A stretch of DNA of 64,000 bases from Rhynchopus sp. YZ270_cl-10 (Eukaryota > Euglenozoa > Diplonemea > Diplonemida > Diplonemidae). Positions 1 through 9,432 of this stretch are shown here, piece after piece. The stretch's first letter is position 1; each line of letters begins with the position of its first letter. The notes under the pieces were generated by a model. The model did no database searches and had not been told where the DNA came from. It worked only from the letters and a program-made list of their open reading frames with translations. Both the position numbers and the translations under genes were made by a program. The DNA lies in contig OZ037864.1 of assembly GCA_964035575.1 (NCBI GenBank), forward strand, positions 186,001 through 250,000. The letters run 5' to 3'.

Positions 1-190
1 AAAACTGGCCAAAAAATGTAAAGAATTTACATCATAAAGGGTGGTTAAATAGAGGTAAAGGGGGGGCATGCAAACAAAATTGTGGGACATCAAAAATAAA
101 GGCTTTGAATGATGAATGTGCACACTCAATCTAAAAGGGAGCTTGGCTACCCCCTTCGTGGAGGGGGTGGCAGTTCTTTATTTTATTTTA

Positions 191-243
191 AAAAATTGTT
201 GGAGTAGTGTAGTTGCCACCGGTTGTGCAATATCCGCTTCCAA
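191..243 (+). repeat. short repeat family C, copy 1
   Basis: Contains TTGTTGGAGTAGTGTAGTTGCC followed by a shortened GGTTGTGCAAT and TCC block. The family otherwise reads T-run, GATAAATTGTTGGAGTAG, GTTGCCTCGG, TTGCCACAG, TGCAATCTCCACTGT. This copy lacks the middle TTGCCACAG part. Confidence 0.7.
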
Positions 244-440
244 CTTTCACTTTTCTTTTGCTGCTAATCTGTTGGTTCAGTGTGGATCAGTTTCAGTGTA
301 GCAGCCAATTCAGACCGTCTTTCGCTCTTCAGAAAACACTCTCAATAGTGTGTTTTCTGCGCTGCTTTCAACCTCATTAGGGACAACTGTATGCAGGCAC
401 ACAGTTGCTACCCCAACCTAAAAAAATTTTTTTTGTAACA

Positions 441-475
441 ATGTGAACATAAGCCTCTTGTGCTTAGCCAGCTTT
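441..475 (+). repeat. hairpin repeat SHR
   Basis: Variant ATGTGAACATAAGC, loop CTCTTGT, GCTTAGCCAGCTT. The CTAAGC/GCTTAG stem core is nearly intact, and the flanking ATGAAC/GTCACC part has drifted. The full family description is given at 46454-46490. Confidence 0.6.
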
Positions 476-1038
476 TTAAAAAAGGGCACCATTACTGTGG
501 GAAAGATAAGGTAATCGTGTGTTTGTTTTTATTTTGTTTTTTAACGCAGCCCACAGGTCTTTTGAGTCTGAATGGCGCAGTGTAAGAAGAGGTGATATGA
601 ATCACCAAAGAAATATCAAAATGAGTTCTTTTTTATTTTTTGGGTTTATTTTTTTGGGATTGGCTTTGTATTGGTTTATCGAATCGACCATCATAGTAAC
701 ATCTACTCAGAACGAGAAAGAGTAAGACGACCTTAGGCTTCATGGTCACCAAGAGAAAATGGAACACTCCTATAGAAGGCTGCTGCAGACAAAAAAAAAT
801 GGGGAGAGACGGGAGGGGGCATACATTAAAAAAAAAAGTGGTGACCATGTGACCTGGGTAACATGCTTGTTTCTTTGTTACAGAAATGCTCAAACAGTAA
901 CATCCTTAGTAACACAATTTTCTGCATGAAATTCATGTAAAACATGCAACAATCATGTTACAACATAGATTTCAAAGGAACAACAACATGTAAAAACCCG
1001 GGGGTACACAGTCACCGTAAAAGCAATTTTTTTTTATG

Positions 1039-1068
1039 GTGCAAACACCTCAGCGAATGTAGGCACGA
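1039..1068 (+). repeat. hairpin repeat family G
   Basis: GTGCAAACACCTCAGCG followed by AATGTAGGCACG. This is one of five copies of a short hairpin built on GCAAACGCCTCACCG and GGCGGACGCAG. The others are at 10127, 22331, 57265 and 61968, all in the same direction. Confidence 0.55.
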
Positions 1069-1407
1069 AAACAACAAACCCTTGAAAGATGAACATGCCT
1101 TGCCCATCATTATGAATTGAGATTTTTACAGGCAAAAGGCGCCTCGTTTTAAAAGGTGTTTAGAATACACACATCGAACCCCTTGGCAACAGAACTGTCG
1201 AGAGAACTGTTTTTGAATAAAAATTCACTCCCCCCACCCACATACCCATCAACTGAGACACCAAGGTTAGAAGTGTGTCACATATTTCCCCCAACAATGC
1301 AAACCATTTGGTACAAACCACTCAAGATTTTCCACTATTTTACTATTTCGTTCCTATAAATTTCCCCTCCCTCCTTTCACCTCCCTACCTACCCTACTAC
1401 CTGCCAC

Positions 1408-2241
1408 TCAATAACTGTAGGTAAACTTACTCCATTTATCATGATCAGTGGGGGAATTGGTCCCGCGGTACCAGTAGTGGACGAGGGTTTTGCCGTCTTC
1501 TGTTACCTCGCTTGCGACGACAGTTTGGTAGCGTGTACGAAACTCACCGTGCGGCGTGTTGCTGCTCACCCAGACGCCATCTTGGAGGTCGACTTCGCTG
1601 TCTTTTAGGAGGGGGTATGCTGTGGCTATGGTGGACATATTGGCTGGGGCAGAGGTCAAGCCAAAGCTTGCGTCGTTTAATGGTTGCGCAACTGTCTCCA
1701 TGAAAGTCTCGATCTCGACACCTTCGCTGACACTCTCCATGCTGGCCTCAAGGCGTTTCTTTAGGTGCACAACCTTCGGCCACGTTTCGTCGTTAAGGTA
1801 GCTGTTCGAAACTGCGTGGGAGCCTTCTGTGAAGACAGAGACTTTGGGGCCGGTCCATTGGGTGTTGTTGGTGATGTACTCCACTCTGTGTGTGAGGAGG
1901 TTGCATTTAAGCAGATTATAGCCAGCATAGCGCTCTGGGTGGTGCACGGTGTTGTCTAGGTCGAGCTCGTCGTGCGCAGCGTCGCTGACGAGAATTCCTC
2001 TGCTAATGGCTTTGTCTGGCCCAGTGTTGTGTGGTTGTAGACGAACGTTGGTTACATTCGCGAGAATGCCCTTCTCTAAGTTTAATGCACATTGTGTCCC
2101 CCCCGCTACAGCATCTACAGCACAAAGCAGTCCATTCGCCTCGTCAATAGGCATTGTGCTCCTCAAGAACTCATCTCTATTCCCTATGAACACAAACCGG
2201 AAGCGCCCCGTGGCGCGTAAGATGAACGCCGATATGCACAT
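1408..2241 (-). CDS. TANGO2: TANGO2/NRDE-family protein (transport and Golgi organisation 2 homologue)
   Basis: Intact 277-residue reading frame, matching the usual TANGO2 length of about 276. It opens with Met-Cys, as TANGO2 proteins do, and carries the family signature N-R-D-E-F at residues 21-25. Other family landmarks follow: a GGT block and NVTNVRLQP (TANGO2: LTNYLQP), SNSYLNDETWPK in mid-protein (TANGO2: SNALLETPW), and a C-terminal RTRYQTVV block ending in a short aromatic strand. Work on this family links it to haem trafficking and lipid/mitochondrial homeostasis; its biochemistry is still debated. One oddity is Gln where TANGO2 usually has Trp after GGT. The ATG is preceded by a pyrimidine tract and AG only 3 nt upstream, which supports this start. 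Base composition is near 50% GC, unlike the AT-rich flanks. No intron is needed. The function is inferred from family membership. Confidence 0.93.
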   Translation of the reverse strand: MCISAFILRATGRFRFVFIGNRDEFLRSTMPIDEANGLLCAVDAVAGGTQCALNLEKGILANVTNVRLQPHNTGPDKAISRGILVSDAAHDELDLDNTVHHPERYAGYNLLKCNLLTHRVEYITNNTQWTGPKVSVFTEGSHAVSNSYLNDETWPKVVHLKKRLEASMESVSEGVEIETFMETVAQPLNDASFGLTSAPANMSTIATAYPLLKDSEVDLQDGVWVSSNTPHGEFRTRYQTVVASEVTEDGKTLVHYWYRGTNSPTDHDKWSKFTYSY

Positions 2242-2244
2242 CTT

Positions 2245-2281
2245 CTGTAGTGTAGAGAAGAGGGGAGGGGAGGGGAGGGGC
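2245..2281 (-). promoter_or_regulatory. probable splice acceptor before TANGO2
   Basis: On the minus strand a run of CCCCT/CCCTC pyrimidines ends in CTACAG, three bases before the ATG. The spacing fits a trans-splice (spliced-leader) acceptor or a 5'-UTR intron end. Which one applies cannot be told from DNA alone. Confidence 0.5.
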
Positions 2282-3029
2282 TGGAGTGTGTAGATGTGGT
2301 GGCAGTGTTGTATGTGTGTTAAAAAATGTTGGTGAGATGAGCATAAAAAGCTGAAGTATCCTCAAAAAAAAAAAAGAATTTTTCTCCCGCCAGGGAAAGC
2401 GGAAGGTTCATGAACTGAGACTAAGCTTCCGAGTACCCAGGATAGTCGACGTGTGGAGGGAAAAAAAAATGTGAAAGTTGGTGACCAATATTTTTGTGTT
2501 TTCGTTCCATTACTTTTTTGGTGAGGGAAGATGTTCTTGTTCCGTTCCTTTTTTTCCTCCAATTTTCGTGGGAGAGAGAGAGCGTGGAAGAGAGAAAAAT
2601 AACGTCTTTAATGTACCACCTCCCCCACACAATGATTTTTTTCCTTCAAAATGGTCAAATGCTCAGAAGAGTTGCAAGCTGTTGGCACCACAGGGCTTCC
2701 CACAGGGGGGACCAGGGGGGACCACTGGTCCCCCTGGGGGAAAAAAAAAAAAATAAGGGGGGACCAGGGGGGACCAGGGGGGACCAGCCTGCCGTTGAGT
2801 GTTCCGAAGCTGCCTATTAGGAATTTTCCACATTTTTTAAATTTTTTCCTACCCTCCCGTCCCCGCGCATCCAAATACAGGCAACTAACAGGGGGAAAGG
2901 ATGGCACCAAAAAAGTCCTCTGGACCAAGACAGCTTTCCATAATGGAATTTGCAAAGCGACCGGCGGAGTCCCAAGTTATCTGCTCAGGAAGAGGCAGAA
3001 TATAACGGTTGCAAAGAACCACGAGTATG

Positions 3030-3412
3030 CCTCATGAACAAAGTGACCCCGTCACAGCCAGAACGCGACTCAATTGGTCAAACGCCGAAGGAAAAGGAAG
3101 CATGCAACATGGCGAAAGGAAAAAAGTAGCGTACCGTGCGCCTGCGGCGCAAGATTGCAAGCCACGCATGACATAGTTTGGCTGTAAAATAGTGCAATTT
3201 TAAGCACAATATTTTGAAATGTTGCGTACCGTGGCTTCGCCAAAAACTTTCGTTCAGCAAAATATGGAAGTAACATTTACGGGAACTGACGATAATGACC
3301 AACGACAGTGCCATTTGATCGGTGCGCAACATTTTTTTTTTAAAATGTTGCGTACCGTGGCTTCGCCAGGAACCTTTGCCATGACTGTCGTTTCTTTTTG
3401 TAGATGTCTATA
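3030..3412 (+). repeat. large repeat family A, copy 1
   Basis: Carries GTACCGTGCGCCTGCGGCGC, and twice TTGCGTACCGTGGCTTCGCC. Other copies lie at 29690-30196, 51385-51735 and 54700-54945 in reverse, and 55453-55900 in this direction. Short open frames in it (recurring MLRTVASP) are by-products of the repeat, not genes. Confidence 0.75.
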
Positions 3413-3645
3413 CTAGGAAACGTCTGCACGCTACCGACCTGACATGATTTTTTTGCTTATCCCGCAAAGGTGGGGAACGTGAGATGATATGCAATATGCG
3501 AGTGAATGCAGCAGTTTTAACGGTTTACAGGGACATTTTCGCCGGAGGCGAAAAAATGATTTTTGACCACTTAAAGTGCGTAGAGGCGCGTAACGTAACG
3601 TAACGTAGCGTCAGCGTTAGTGCTACACACCACACACAACAAGGC

Positions 3646-4396
3646 CAGGGTTTCCGCCAAGGGGGACCGGGGGGGACCATGGTCCCCCCCAATATTTTTC
3701 CCAGAAAAATCCGGATTTTTACAGGGGTTTGGGGGGTACCATGGTCCCCCCTAAGAAAAATGGGTTTTGGAGGTTGTAGATGACCCCCCGTGGTCATGTG
3801 ACCCCACCGTGCAGAGCATTTGACTCGCTGTGTCAAAAGGAGTGGAAGAAAAGGGGATGGCGAACTCTAAAAAAATAAAAAAGTAGCGTACCGTGCGCCT
3901 GCGGCGCTGTGTTGCTGGCTCTTTGATGTTGATATTATTGATACCATTGATACTTCCGAGCATTGCCCCTTTTAAAAGGAGGCTTCGGCAAGCGACGAGT
4001 ACATACACTTTCATTACATGTTCCAACTGCAGCACTGCAATCACTGTGTGGCGCCATACAAGGAAAAAAGCAAATACCATCACCCTCCACTCTCACAAGA
4101 CCCCTTACCTACCTCTACCAGACAACGCAGCTGTGAAGCTTAGCACGGCTATCTAACCTGGTGCTAAAAAGCCTGGCGCAAAAAAGTTGTGCCAAAGCTG
4201 GCAGAGCAGACTTGTCTTTGCTGTCAAGAAGGAGACTCCCACGGTTGTCACACCCTTCGCCTCTCCACTCTGTGGCCTGCAGGGAGGCGCGCGCGAAGCG
4301 CGCGACGACCGCTATTGCGGGGAGAAAAAAAATTTTGGGGGGTCTTTTTGATGGTCCCCCCAATTTCTGAAACCCCAAATCCTGGCGGAAACCCTG
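3646..4396. mobile_element. nested TIR element with CAGGG ends
   Basis: The ends are CAGGGTTTCCGCCA and TGGCGGAAACCCTG, a perfect 14-bp inverted pair. AAGGC flanks it directly on both sides (3641-3645 and 4397-4401). It sits inside the 2691-4480 element and shares its CAGGG-TTCC terminus, so both belong to one family inserted one into the other. Near its right side is an apex palindrome, GCGCGCGAAGCGCGC (about 4288-4303). No coding capacity is seen. Confidence 0.65.
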
Positions 4397-5060
4397 AAGG
4401 CGCGAAAAAAAAATTTTTTTCACCTTTTTTTGGCTGGTCCCCCTGGGAGGCCAAACCCCCAGATCCTGCGGGAAGCCCTGCACCATTGGAAAAAAAAAAT
4501 GGTAAGATGATCACGTAGGGAACACGAACACGAACACGAACACGTCTTTCAGAATGGAGGAGTAGTCTGTAGTGCGTAGTTTGCCTTGAATTCACAGTAA
4601 GACAACAAACATCGGTGGGGGTAAAACCTCCCCTTAGAGTTTTTGAAATCCCAAAATCCACCTTAGTTTTTATCTCACCGGTGTTTGTTGTCTTACTGTA
4701 TGTATCAAATGTAACATCAAAAATGTCTCCAGCGCTCGTTTTTTTGGTTCAACTGAAAATGAGCAGCGCGAAGCCACCCCAAGCCACTACCTCACTATGT
4801 TGTTTTATTGACAGCCCTTTTCTTGTTTTTTTGATAATTAGGTTTGGACAGTCTTCACTGCCCAAAAAAGTATCACCCCTTTTTGAGGACTCCTTCAGGG
4901 CTTGAAACCTTTTTGAAAAAGAAAAAATGGGTAGAAAAAAAAATGCATTTCCTTCTTGGTAATAACAGTTGTGCAACTCGCAAATGATACCCAATACAAA
5001 AAAAAAAAAATTCCTTTCGCTTACTTGGAAGAGCTTTGCGGGGGGGGTGATTTTTTCTTT

Positions 5061-5119
5061 TTTTGATAAATTGTTGGAGTAGTGTAGTTGCCTAAGGTTG
5101 TGCTATCTCCACTTTCCAG
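5061..5119 (+). repeat. short repeat family C, copy 2
   Basis: TTTTGATAAATTGTTGGAGT then GTAGTTGCCTAAGGTTGTGC and TATCTCCACTTTCC. It lacks the TTGCCACAG middle block, as copy 1 does. Confidence 0.75.
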
Positions 5120-5369
5120 AAGTTCCACTCACGAAAAGGCCTTTTTTTTGGGGGGTGATGTTCGTGGTGAAGAGCCGTTGTTTGTTTTTTTTGGAGGGGG
5201 AGGGAGCGGTCGGGTTGTGTCTATTGTGGTGCACCATCCACTGAACCGTCCTCAAAAAAGACCCCCCTTTTTTGCTAGGATAAACTGCCCTTACCACCAC
5301 CCTTCCACCACGACTTGGCATGGCTGCCCTTAAAGTGTCCTGAGTCAATCGAATTTAAGAAAAGTTTAT

Positions 5370-5407
5370 CAGATGATCCTAAGCCTCTCTTTGTGCTTAG
5401 TCACCTT
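5370..5407 (+). repeat. hairpin repeat SHR
   Basis: GATGATCCTAAGC, loop CTCTCTTTGT, GCTTAGTCACCTT. It is close to the consensus and has a slightly longer loop. Confidence 0.75.
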
Positions 5408-5624
5408 ATTTAAATTGCCCTCAGTTAAGGCAACAATGATTGTTGATGGTTTTTTTTAAACCCTCCCCCCCCCAAAGCTTCTTTGTACTTCGAACTCTTT
5501 TCGCAATTTTTTTTTGTTCAAAATAGTTACAATATCACAAAAAGGCTAGCTGAATGCTTCACAAAATACGACATATCCCCCTCATCCTCAAGGAGGAATG
5601 AGACATTTGTCACTCTTTATTTTT

Positions 5625-5695
5625 TTTTTTTTGAAAACCTTTTTTACCATTCCTTTTAGGGAACGGAGCTATGTACGGTCCTGGAAAGCTCCAAG
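5625..5695 (+). repeat. short repeat family E, copy 1
   Basis: T-run, GAAAACC, T-run, ACCATTCCTTTTAGGGAACG, GCTATGTACGGTCCTGGAAAGC. It pairs with the copy at 11202-11272 in the same direction. The GGGAACG...GG-TCC part is shared closely. Confidence 0.65.
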
Positions 5696-6190
5696 AAAAT
5701 GGAGTCGGTAGGGCTTAATAGGAAGTTGCCTTTCCTACAACGTCGCACACAACTGGCAAAAAAGGGGGGGTGTCGTCACTCACCTATAGAAATACCATTG
5801 CTTTACCAAGGGTACACCAATATTGTTGTCCCCTCTTTACAACCAAAAAAACATCCTCCAAGCCCACAACACCTTACTCTCAAAAGACGGATACTAATGT
5901 ACGGACAAAGGAACTGATGGGGGTTTCGGGAGAGTGGGGGGTGTCAAACCGTGGTTTGGTTTTATATACAGATATGATGAACAAGACATAAAAATATAAA
6001 AAAAAAAAATATCTTGAAAACAAATCAAGAAGGAAGCCCTACCCAATTTGCTCCTCTTTTTTTTGGCTTCTTGAAAAGAACAAAAAATCATTTAATAGCC
6101 GTAAAATTATTTCCTCAAGCCAAAATCCTTCTAGGAGCGGAGTTTTAAGAATGCCATAATTGACGTCTGGAAATAATTGCAGTGGAGGTA

Positions 6191-6285
6191 TTTTAGCCGG
6201 GTTTCCCACACAAAAAATAATTACCGTGTAATTATAGGAAATAATTACACGGTAATTATTTTTTGTGTGGGAAACCCGGCTAAAA
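6191..6285. repeat. perfect palindrome, 45-bp arms
   Basis: The left arm runs from TTTTAGCCGGGTTTCCCACA to CGTGTAATTAT and the right arm is its exact reverse complement. A 5-nt centre, AGGAA, separates them. The ACCGTGTAATTAT part recurs in foldback elements near 37.1 kb. The absence of arm mismatches implies a recent origin or gene conversion. Confidence 0.85.
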
Positions 6286-6324
6286 AAAAAATCGCGATTT
6301 TTTTTCTTTTTTTCTTTTGTGAAC

Positions 6325-6970
6325 ACCCCGGGTTTGATACCTGTACCGCAGGCATTCCTCTGAGTCTAACGATTGATAATCAGAGCTCGGTTTGTTGTCA
6401 AAGACATCTTCCACCATGCATTGAGGAGGGTAAGACAGTGGTCGCAGTTTGTACTTGATAGCATTACAACATTTAACTTCTCCACGGGGGTCTTGGGCCG
6501 TTCACTCGGTTATACCTTGACCAGCGGAAGAGGCCTTTTTGGTCTCTAGAATATCCGGTATTCCCGAACGGAGGCACACTTTGTGTGTTACTACGACCTG
6601 GCAACTTCCAGCAGTAGGTTAAGTAATGCTTTCTTGTAAATTGTTGGATCATTTATCTCCTCAGTGCATGAATGCCCCACGTGACTGGACACTTTTGTGT
6701 TTGTCAAGTGGACTGTCTGGTCACTTCTCAGTGACTGGCGGGTTGGCTGTGGTTGCCCTGTCACGACTTACCTGTGTACCTGTGTACCTGTGTACCTGTG
6801 TACCTGTGTACCTGTGTACCTGTGTACCTGTGTACCTGTGTACCTGTGTACCTGTGTACCTGTGTACCTGTGTACCTGTGTACCTGTGTACCTGGGTGAC
6901 TGGGTACGTACCTGGGTAAATGTGACCAGGTGACCTGGTCAGACCTCTGACCAGCGCACCGTGACAGCAC
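6325..6970 (+). mobile_element. foldback family X, copy X1 (partial)
   Basis: From about 6330 to 6770 the sequence is highly similar to the core of the element at 22966-25189 (matching 24290-24845). Shared blocks include CATCTTCCACCATGCATTG, TTCTCCACGGGGGTCTTGGG and CACTTTTGTGTTTGTCA. Beyond TCACGACTT the X2 copy continues into GTGACAAA subrepeats, whereas here a TACCTGTG array follows. No protein is encoded. Confidence 0.75.
6769..6893 (+). repeat. tandem array of TACCTGTG (8-bp unit)
   Basis: About 15 copies of the octamer, nearly perfect. It ends in CCTGGGTGAC and related GGTGACC words. The same unit forms the array at 60626-60728, also in a family X element. Confidence 0.95.
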
Positions 6971-7002
6971 AGGCTGCCGAAAACGGATTTTGGCTTTCGG
7001 AA

Positions 7003-7186
7003 ATAATTTTACGGCAATTAAATATCAAATTCCATGCAATTATTTCACAGAAAATTGCACTCGGAGGTGTATTTTTCACTCGTTTTGTTAATTGCACTCG
7101 CTGCGCTCGTGCAATTAACCACTCGTGAAAAAAACACCTCCTCGTAGCAATTATGGTGAAATAATTGCATAGTAATTAAATACTAT
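7003..7186. mobile_element. small foldback element with CTCGCTGCGCTCG apex
   Basis: The arms hold GCAATTATTTCAC / GTGAAATAATTGC and AGGTGTATTTTTCACT / a GTGAAAAAAACACCT counterpart. They fold around AATTGCACTCGCTGCGCTCG. It has the same architecture as 37653-37807 with partly different arm sequence. Confidence 0.7.
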
Positions 7187-7300
7187 TATTTGTATCGTAT
7201 ATCCGAAGACGGGTTTTGTTCTGTACACACAAAGAGTTGCCCAAAGGCTATCCATGAATTTCCAAAGGAATGCAAAACTATATGTGAACAAAAAAACTTT

Positions 7301-7380
7301 TTTTTTTTTTTGTTGTATCGACAATCACTTAGCGAGAAGGTCCATGCGGTCCGCGGCGTCGTCCTGAAGGCTTTTGTGCT
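7301..7380 (+). repeat. short repeat family F, copy 1
   Basis: T-run, GTATCGACAATCACTT, a variable middle, then CGTCCTGAAGGCTTTTGT. Family members run from T-tract plus TATCGACAATCAC to ATGTCGACTGAAGGC. Confidence 0.6.
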
Positions 7381-7550
7381 GAAGTGCTAACGCTATTTCA
7401 AGACAACCCTTGCGAAGTTATTCATCTTATTGAACATGAATTTTGCTCCTAAAAAAAAAACTAACCATTACTTTGCGTGCATTTTTTGTTCCCCTCCCTT
7501 CCCCCAAATTCCCCACAACGTAGCTTTAGACAGCGATATGGCAAGCAATC

Positions 7551-7579
7551 ACCCTCTCTCTCTCTCTCTCTCTCTCTCT
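7551..7579 (+). repeat. CT microsatellite
   Basis: An uninterrupted CTCTCT run of about 28 nt. Confidence 0.9.
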
Positions 7580-7660
7580 TTCATTAACCAGCCCTCCGCT
7601 GTTCCGCGTTCACCCCCACCCACCCCCTTAGCCCCAGCCAAGTGTTTATTTTATTTATTT

Positions 7661-7710
7661 TTTGAAAACTTGGTTGTAGTGTAGCCACCCGAGAGTGTGC
7701 TCCACTATAT
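7661..7710 (+). repeat. short repeat family D, copy 1
   Basis: TTTGAAAACTTGGTTGTAGT, GTAGCCACCCGAGAGTGTGC, TCCACTATAT. Family pattern: T-run, GAAAACTTGGTTGTATTAGT, GT(A/T)G(A/C)CACCC, GAGTGTGCTCCACTAT. Confidence 0.8.
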
Positions 7711-7814
7711 TTATTTTTGTTTGTATGGCACACACTGTCTCTCTCTGGGCTAAGGTTCTTAAGAGGTAAGAACACAATGGGGAAGATATTGTCATGGGAA
7801 CGCTTGGAACGTTG

Positions 7815-8771
7815 TCACAGCACGCGGGCATGGAGGAGAATGGCTTGCAGGTGTTTTTGCTTCATCCCTGCTCGCCCATCGACGAGAACAGTCCTGACGG
7901 CGCCTGAGTTCGAGCTTTCGACGCTCTTTATGTTTGAAGGATCGTCGTCCACAAACACCCATTTGTCCGATCGTGTACCAAAGCTTTCCTGTAGTGTGAT
8001 GTGGGGGTGAAGGTGAAGGCGGGGTTTTTTACATACTCGGAGTTGCGCGACAATCTGCCCTTTCGATCCAGGCTTTTCTCTGCCAATCACATCCGGAACG
8101 AATCTGTATTTGTTTTTTTATGGCATTGGGTATCGCGAAAGGTACATATTTGGGGTGTGGGTGAAAAAACGTCACTTTTGGTGAAAGTAGCACCCCAGCC
8201 CCGAGCACCGAAAGTAATATCAGATGCACAAAAGTTTTCGACTCTTGCTTCTTTTGAAAGATCGGTGCAAATTCTTTCCACATAAAAAAAATGTTTTTAC
8301 AAAAATGAATTGAACCTGTCTAAAATCATGGCGTCATTTCGAAAGCCATTAAAGTGGCTCTTGGCTCTTATAGGGTTAATCACCCAAAAGCTTCAACATT
8401 TTATACCTATCAAGGCGAGACTCTTTGAGGCACTTCGCCACAACCTCTCTGTAGTTGTTGGTGAGGATGATCACCTGCACACTGTTAGCCGCGAGGTGTT
8501 GGAAGAAGGTTTCGAGCTCTTTCAATCTTTCTGCGCCCCCATAAATGTCATCAACGGCAAGCTCGCGTGGGATGCGGTCGGGGGTCACCTTGCCTGAATG
8601 CGAAAGCCAATTCCACACGTGGATTGAGGACAGCGTCAGGTCGAAGTCCATCACCACGTACGCCGACGCCTTGCCACGCCCAAAGACCTCGTAGGTGGTC
8701 TCATCCTTCCCTAGTCTCTGCCCCCGCTCCCGCTCCGGGCACTCCGCAGTCCCCTGATGCTTCCCCCCCAT
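7815..8771 (-). CDS. HAD-superfamily phosphatase-like protein, three exons
   Basis: Exons 8771-8407, 8103-8037 and 7988-7815 join in frame (365+67+174 nt) into a 201-residue protein. Both introns are GT-AG. HAD motifs appear in order: motif I DFDLT with Asp42 and Asp44, motif II ILTNN with Thr104, a Lys in GSKG (Lys136) as motif III, and motif IV FVDDD with Asp158/Asp159. The splice at 8407/8103 rebuilds an Arg codon and joins SRLDR to FVPDVIGREK, the expected run into motif III, which strongly supports the model. HAD enzymes transfer phosphate through an aspartyl intermediate; the substrate here is unknown. The cap insert between motifs I and II is short. The ATG at 8771 directly follows CTGCCAG on the coding strand, an acceptor-like site. 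The frame stays open further upstream but soon runs into repeat DNA, so I kept the short start; an upstream exon is possible. Confidence 0.85.
7989..8036 (-). other. 48-nt intron (second intron of the HAD gene)
   Basis: Begins GTATGT and ends CACTACAG on the coding strand, in phase 0. Removing it joins QIVAQLR to ESFGTRSDKW and so leads into the FVDDD motif. Confidence 0.85.
8104..8406 (-). other. 303-nt intron (first intron of the HAD gene)
   Basis: Begins GTATAA and ends AAATACAG on the coding strand, in phase 2. Reading through instead gives a stop soon after the donor. Confidence 0.8.
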
Positions 8772-8940
8772 CTGGCAGTAGAATACGTTACTGCCAATAA
8801 TCTTGTAAATCCGGGGGGTATAGGGTGTGAGGGAAAGAATTGGGGACAAACCACCCAACAGACACCCCTTCCTGTGAGGGGAGGAGGAGGAGGAGGGGTA
8901 GGTGTGTGGAGATGGTTTTTGTGTGATTTTGTGATTTTTT

Positions 8941-9103
8941 TTTTTGATAAATTGTTGGTGTACTCGCCACCGCTGTGATGAACCGACATGCTGTGGTTTA
9001 ATTAACCAGTTGGATTCCTCTTGTTCGTAACAGTTCCAAGTTGGTACTTCATAGTGTAGTTGCCTCGGTAGTGTTGCCGCAGTTTTGTGCAATCTCCACT
9101 GTG
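8941..9103 (+). repeat. short repeat family C, copy 3, split
   Basis: The head TTGATAAATTGTTGG is at 8944-8958. The body GTAGTTGCCTCGG through TGCAATCTCCACTGT is at 9056-9103. About 100 nt of other DNA separate them, which looks like an insertion into a single copy. Confidence 0.6.
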
Positions 9104-9406
9104 TTTTTTTTTTTCCAGCAGAAATAATAGGAAAAGGGAATGAACGGAAAAAAGAGCCATTTTTTTCTCTCAATTTTCATGAAAATGGGAGGGGGGTCAA
9201 AAAAAGGGGGGTTTTTTTTGTGATGCGGGGGGAAACGTGCGGGGATTTGGGTGGGATTGGGTGGGAAAATGGGTGTAGCTGTCTAAGGTCACATAAAGAC
9301 AGTATTGTTTTTGACGGAAACATTGCACTCTTAAAACGGGGGGGGGGGGGGGGGCGGGGGTAAAGGGGATAGTTCAAAAAAAAAAAAAAATGAAAAATAT
9401 AAAAAT

Positions 9407-9432
9407 AGAATGTGCGTTCTCGTGCACATCGT
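9407..9432 (+). repeat. hairpin repeat B
   Basis: GAATGTGCGTTCTCGTGCACATCG. Hairpin B shares the CTCTCGT loop with SHR, but its stem is AATGTGCA/TGCACAT instead of CTAAGC/GCTTAG. Confidence 0.6.

Larger units (their letters stand above)
1..1407. other. gene-free left edge
   Basis: No credible coding region is seen on either strand. The stretch holds one T-tract repeat of family C (191-243), a hairpin repeat (441-475), a decayed hairpin (725-751) and a CGCCTC-type hairpin (1039-1068). The rest is AT-rich with A and T runs. Confidence 0.6.
2691..4480. mobile_element. TIR element with CAGGG ends (outer of a nest)
   Basis: The left end CAGGGCTTCCCACAGG pairs with a right end that reads CAGGGCTTCCCGCAGG on the other strand. 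The copy is flanked by a direct CACCA on both sides (2686-2690 and 4481-4485), a likely 5-bp target duplication. It encodes no transposase. It holds GGGGGACCA-type G-rich repeats near both ends, a copy of repeat family A (3030-3412) and a second CAGGG element (3646-4396). It is a non-autonomous DNA element; the CAGGG terminus resembles hAT ends, but the duplication is shorter than the hAT 8 bp. Confidence 0.6.
4500..6190. other. gene-free AT-rich stretch
   Basis: No supported gene. Besides the family C, hairpin and family E copies listed separately, it holds GAACAC-type short tandem units at about 4518-4544 and many homopolymer runs. Confidence 0.55.

Noticed and set aside
4161-4370. Basic peptide frame (CREARAKRATTA)
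   Set aside because: It comes from the GCGCGCGAAGCGCGC palindrome repeat and recurs at 53.0 kb on the other strand.
6626-6970. Open frames on both strands through the TACCTGTG array
   Set aside because: An 8-bp unit keeps frames open without selection (VPVYLCTC-type repeats); the sequence is a microsatellite.
8772-9173. Longer N-terminus for the HAD gene
   Set aside because: The frame is open, but it passes through a family C repeat, a GAGGAGGAGG tract and homopolymers; only the part from 8771 has gene-like texture.
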